Assembly (NCBI GenBank): GCA_028278545.1
Contig: JANQED010000033.1
Coordinates: 62,001 to 126,000 of the forward strand
Direction: 5' to 3'
Length of the DNA: 64,000 bases
Source: Anaerolineales bacterium
GTDB taxonomy: Bacteria; Chloroflexota; Anaerolineae; Anaerolineales; UBA11858
Position numbers and translations under genes: made by a program. This document shows, piece by piece, positions 60,480 to 64,000 of the stretch; the stretch's first letter is position 1, and every line of letters starts with the position of its first letter. The notes below the pieces were generated by a model. The model saw only the letters and a list, made by a program, of their open reading frames with translations, searched no databases and was not told the origin of the DNA.

Positions 60480-62132
60480 ATGTCCAAACCTCGTACGGTG
60501 CGTGCCCCGCGCGGTACCCAACGAACCTGCAAATCCTGGCTGACTGAAGCGCCGTATCGTATGATCCAGAACAACCTGGACCCTGAGGTCGCTGAACGCC
60601 CTGAAGACCTGGTGGTGTATGGGGGGCGTGGGCAGGCGGCCCGTAGTTGGGAGGCATTCGATGCGATTCTGGCTACCCTGGCTGACCTGGAGGATGACGA
60701 GACCTTGCTGGTGCAGTCTGGCAAGCCAGTGGCTGTGTTCGAAACGCACGAGGATGCGCCGCGGGTGTTGATAGCCAACTCCAACCTGGTCCCCTGGTGG
60801 GCTACTCAGGAGCATTTCGATGAACTGGCTGCCCAGGGGTTGATGATGTATGGGCAGATGACCGCCGGTTCGTGGATCTATATTGGCACGCAGGGCATTT
60901 TGCAAGGCACTTATGAGACCCTTGGCTCGTTGGCTAAGCAGCGCGGCTGGGGCTCGTTGAAAGGCAAGTTTGTGCTCACAGCCGGGCTGGGGGGCATGGG
61001 GGGCGCCCAACCCCTGGCGGTGACCATGAATGAGGGCGTGTGCTTGATCGTCGAAGTCGACCCTGAACGAGCTAAACGCCGCCTGGAGATCGGGTATGTG
61101 GATATGGTGGTGGATACCCTCGAAGAGGCGATGACTTTAGTTGAGGAAGCAGTAGAGGACGGCGTGCCCAAATCTATCGGCCTGATTGCCAATGCCGCCG
61201 ATATCTATCCCGAACTGGTTCTGCGCGGCGTCATCCCAGATGTCGTCACCGACCAAACGCCAGCCCATGATGTCCTCAGCTACATTCCCACCGGGCTGGG
61301 TGTGAAAGAAGCCGAATTCTTGCGCGAATCCGACACAAAGGAATACGAACGCCGCACATTGGCCTCTATGGCCCGGCATGTCGAAGCGATGTTGGCATTC
61401 CAGAAGAAGGGCGCTGAGGTATTCGATTACGGCAACAACCTGCGCCAGCGCGCCTTCGATCATGGTGTGGAAAAGGCCTTCGATTTCCCCGGCTTTGTGC
61501 CCGCTTATATCCGGCCGCTGTTCTGTGAGGGGAAAGGACCCTTCCGTTGGGTGGCGTTATCCGGCGATCCCGAGGATATCTACCGCACTGATGAAGCCGT
61601 GATGGCATTGTTCCCTGACGACGAGCATCTACATCGCTGGCTGCGCATGGCTAAAGAGAAGATCCCCTTTCAGGGGCTGCCCTCGCGCATCTGCTGGCTG
61701 GGATTTGGTGAACGAGCGCAGGCGGGCCTGGCCTTCAATAACCTGGTCGCTGAAGGGATTGTCAAAGCGCCGATTGTGATCGGTCGTGACCATTTGGATG
61801 CCGGTTCGGTGGCCTCCCCTAACCGGGAGACTGAAGGGATGAAAGATGGCACGGACGCGGTCAGCGATTGGGCGATCCTCAATGCCTTGATCAATGCGGT
61901 TGGGGGCGCAACCTGGGTTTCGTTCCACCATGGCGGCGGTGTGGGCATCGGCTACAGCCAGCACGCCGGACAGGTGATCGTCGCCGACGGCACTGAAGCG
62001 GCGGCGCGCAGGCTCAAGCGGGTACTGACGGCTGATCCGGGGATGGGCGTTGTGCGCCATGCGGATGCGGGGTACCGGCAGGCCATTGAGGCGGCTAAAC
62101 GGCACGGCATCAAGATGCCGATGCTAGGATAG
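60480..62132 (+). CDS. hutU: Urocanate hydratase
   Basis: The 550-residue enzyme is the second enzyme of histidine breakdown and converts urocanate to imidazolonepropionate with bound NAD. It has [58 protein letters not shown], the NAD-binding [22 protein letters not shown] and [19 protein letters not shown]; the active Cys lies in [24 protein letters not shown] is 5 bases before the ATG. hutH, hutI and hutG are not in the window, so the pathway must be encoded elsewhere or this copy works alone. Confidence 0.97.
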   Translation: MSKPRTVRAPRGTQRTCKSWLTEAPYRMIQNNLDPEVAERPEDLVVYGGRGQAARSWEAFDAILATLADLEDDETLLVQSGKPVAVFETHEDAPRVLIANSNLVPWWATQEHFDELAAQGLMMYGQMTAGSWIYIGTQGILQGTYETLGSLAKQRGWGSLKGKFVLTAGLGGMGGAQPLAVTMNEGVCLIVEVDPERAKRRLEIGYVDMVVDTLEEAMTLVEEAVEDGVPKSIGLIANAADIYPELVLRGVIPDVVTDQTPAHDVLSYIPTGLGVKEAEFLRESDTKEYERRTLASMARHVEAMLAFQKKGAEVFDYGNNLRQRAFDHGVEKAFDFPGFVPAYIRPLFCEGKGPFRWVALSGDPEDIYRTDEAVMALFPDDEHLHRWLRMAKEKIPFQGLPSRICWLGFGERAQAGLAFNNLVAEGIVKAPIVIGRDHLDAGSVASPNRETEGMKDGTDAVSDWAILNALINAVGGATWVSFHHGGGVGIGYSQHAGQVIVADGTEAAARRLKRVLTADPGMGVVRHADAGYRQAIEAAKRHGIKMPMLG

Positions 62133-62249
62133 GGGTATAAGGACTTTGTTTAACGTCCTGTAAAAGTTTCTTGCATTGAAACAACCGCTTTAGACTTACG
62201 GTAAAATTCAGGCGATTGTTGATACAAGTTAAAGTCAGGTGAAGTGAGC

Positions 62250-64000
62250 ATGGCTATCAAGCGAGTTGCAGTATTCACAAGCGGGGGTGACGCCCAGGGG
62301 ATGAACGCCGCCGTTCGATCGGTGGTGCGTACCGCTTTGGACCGGGGTCTGGAAGTTTTTGCGATCTATGAAGGCTACCGGGGGCTGGTCGATGGCAGTG
62401 ATCGCATCCGCGAGATGAGTTGGGATTCCGTCGGCGGGATATTGCAGGGCGGCGGCACGGTCATCGGCACAGCGCGTTGTGAGGAGTTTCGTACCCGAGA
62501 GGGGCGTCTGGTGGCTGCCAACAACCTGATCAAACGCGGCATCGAGGGATTGATCATCATTGGTGGGGATGGGTCACTGACCGGGGCGAATATCTTCCGT
62601 CAAGAGTGGGGCGAGTTGGTAGCGGAGCTCGTCGATAGAGGGGAGATCAGCGCCGATGATGCGGCGGCGTATCCCAACTTATTGATCGTTGGTTTGGTAG
62701 GCTCTATCGATAACGATTTCTTCGGCACAGATATGACCATTGGGACCGATTCGGCGCTGCATCGCATCACCGAGGCCGTCGATGCCATTGCCAGCACGGC
62801 CGCCAGCCACCAACGCACCTTTGTGGTCAAAGTGATGGGGCGCAACTGCGGTTACCTGGCGATGATGGGCGCGCTGGCCTGCGGCGCAGACTGGGTGCTA
62901 ATCCCCGAAAACCCTCCTGATGTCGAGAACTGGCAGGAGGTCATGGCTGAGCGCTTGAAGACCGGTCGGGAAGCGGGTCGGCGTGATAGCATCGTCGTCC
63001 TGGCTGAAGGTGCCCGGGACCGAGATGGCAACTATATTGGCAGCAGCGATGTCGCGAGAGCACTGGAAGAGCGCCTGGGCGAGGAAGTGCGCGTGACGGT
63101 GCTGGGACACGTACAGCGCGGGGGTCGTCCCAGCGCGTTCGACCGCAACCTGGGTACGTTGCTGGGATATGAAGCTGTTAATGCCATCATCGAGGCCAAG
63201 CCCGAAGACGAGCCCGTCCAGGTGGGCTTCAAGGGCAACCGTATCGTCAGGCTGCCCCTGATGGAATGTGTGGAGAAAACCCACGCCGTTGCCAATGCGG
63301 TGGAAGCAAAAGATTACGAGAAAGCGATGTCGCTGCGCAGTTCCAGTTTCACGGAGGCCTTTCAGACGTTGCGAATCATGGTGCGCGCTATTCCCCACAC
63401 CCCTGACCCGGATCAAAAACACTTCCGCATCGGCATGCTCAACGCTGGCGCCCCCGCTCCGGGGATGAACACGGCTTCGAGGGCGGCGACTCGCCTGGGG
63501 CTTGATAAGGGCCACATCATGCTAGGCATCTATAACGGCTTTGAGGGGATGGCCGAGAACGAAGTAGAGGAACTGAACTGGATGAGCATGGGCGGCTGGG
63601 CGTCTATGGGCGGCTCTGGCTTGGGTACCAGCCGCCGAATCCCTAAAGGCAAGGACCTGTATGCCATTGCCCGCACCATCGAGGTCAATCAAATCGACGC
63701 CCTGCTCGTGATCGGGGGTTGGAATGGCTACGAAGCCGCTTACAAGTTGTATACGGAGCGGCCGAACTTCCCGGCCTTTGATATCCCTACGATCTGTCTG
63801 CCGGCTTCGATCAATAATAACCTGCCCGGTTCAGAGCTCAGCATTGGAGCAGATACGGCGCTTAACAGCATTGTCAGCGCGGTGGATAAAATCAAGCAAT
63901 CGGCGGTGGCTACCCGGCGCTGTTTCGTCGTGGAAGTGATGGGGCATTGGTGCGGTTACCTGGCCTTGCTGGGCGGATTGGCGACCGGTGCCGAACGGGT
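62250..64000 (+). CDS. Two-half 6-phosphofructokinase (cut by window end)
   Basis: The open frame encodes two tandem PFK domains and runs off the window edge. Half 1 (about residues 1-330) has the ATP-type site TSGGDAQGMNAAVR and GGDGS, the catalytic loop GLVGSIDNDFFGTDMTIGTDSAL (the usual Thr before the catalytic loop is Ser) and VLGHVQRGGRPSAFDR. Half 2 starts near residue 390 (FRIGMLNAGAPAPGMNTASRAA) but reads GGWNGYEAAY and PASINNNLPGSELSIGADTAL, so its catalytic Asp residues are lost, as in the regulatory half of animal and fungal PFK. The start has GTGAGC upstream but no clear RBS. Confidence 0.9.
   Translation, partial: MAIKRVAVFTSGGDAQGMNAAVRSVVRTALDRGLEVFAIYEGYRGLVDGSDRIREMSWDSVGGILQGGGTVIGTARCEEFRTREGRLVAANNLIKRGIEGLIIIGGDGSLTGANIFRQEWGELVAELVDRGEISADDAAAYPNLLIVGLVGSIDNDFFGTDMTIGTDSALHRITEAVDAIASTAASHQRTFVVKVMGRNCGYLAMMGALACGADWVLIPENPPDVENWQEVMAERLKTGREAGRRDSIVVLAEGARDRDGNYIGSSDVARALEERLGEEVRVTVLGHVQRGGRPSAFDRNLGTLLGYEAVNAIIEAKPEDEPVQVGFKGNRIVRLPLMECVEKTHAVANAVEAKDYEKAMSLRSSSFTEAFQTLRIMVRAIPHTPDPDQKHFRIGMLNAGAPAPGMNTASRAATRLGLDKGHIMLGIYNGFEGMAENEVEELNWMSMGGWASMGGSGLGTSRRIPKGKDLYAIARTIEVNQIDALLVIGGWNGYEAAYKLYTERPNFPAFDIPTICLPASINNNLPGSELSIGADTALNSIVSAVDKIKQSAVATRRCFVVEVMGHWCGYLALLGGLATGAER

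Overview
This window is a gene-dense bacterial chromosome segment with no rRNA, tRNA, CRISPR array, prophage or classical insertion sequence that I could see. The combination of Thr/Pro-rich lipoproteins with NBR1-type Ig domains, DUF1566 lipoproteins, YhfC- and DUF456-type membrane proteins, a two-half phosphofructokinase and a fused ChlI-ChlD chelatase gene suggests a Chloroflexota bacterium, probably near Anaerolineae. That placement is inference from gene content, not from a phylogeny. ubiE and ubiX imply a quinone-based respiratory chain. The predicted selenocysteine codon implies a sel system elsewhere in the genome.

Layout. 1-4.9 kb: start of rpsA (minus strand), a ChlI/ChlD chelatase gene read through a dnaX-like -1 frameshift site, an S10 carboxypeptidase and a DppA D-aminopeptidase. 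5-7.4 kb: a YtrA-type GntR regulator behind a promoter with six octamer repeats, then a band-7 protein and two small DUF4177-type proteins. 7.48-7.54 kb: two parS centromere sites. 7.5-12.3 kb: a YhfC-type membrane protein, an ABC exporter, a membrane zinc-ribbon protein and a GAF histidine kinase. 12.3-18.9 kb (minus): nucleotidyltransferase, deoxynucleoside kinase, Ogt, a second ABC exporter, a DinB-like and a DUF2461 protein. 19.1-24.8 kb: dnaE, a GH114 remnant, a lipoprotein, a Trm112-like protein and a HEAT protein. 24.8-29.4 kb (minus): DUF456 protein, serS under a T-box riboswitch, and a two-component pair.

29.4-39.8 kb (minus) is a cell-surface region: DUF1566 lipoprotein, GGDEF protein, NBR1/Thr-rich lipoprotein, Cys-rich secreted protein, GT2, GtrA, a GT39/ArnT-like transferase and an M1 peptidase lipoprotein. 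The run from 37976 down to 31953 is tightly spaced and looks like one operon coupling polyprenyl-sugar synthesis, flipping and transfer to secreted proteins. 39.8-48.1 kb: an MBL-fold pseudoenzyme, mutY, a dipeptidase, a ferredoxin-NADP reductase-like flavoprotein, an M16 peptidase pair and acpS. 48.2-51.6 kb (minus): DedA, then a secreted zincin followed by a lipoprotein that fuses a DsbA-like domain to a cyclophilin. The fusion has an in-frame UGA exactly at the first position of the CXXC motif and a SECIS-like hairpin just after it. 51.8-64 kb: PadR/HAAS pair with a palindromic operator, an MFS protein, ubiE, ubiX, an S23-type four-helix-bundle gene framed by inverted repeats, two methyltransferases, ugd, an Rrf2 regulator, hutU and a tandem phosphofructokinase cut by the window end.

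The strongest candidates for new biology are the predicted selenoprotein (UPYC DsbA-cyclophilin lipoprotein), the frameshift-controlled chelatase gene, the surface glycosylation operon whose transferase shares a cysteine cassette with a nearby lipoprotein, and the inverted-repeat-framed S23 gene.
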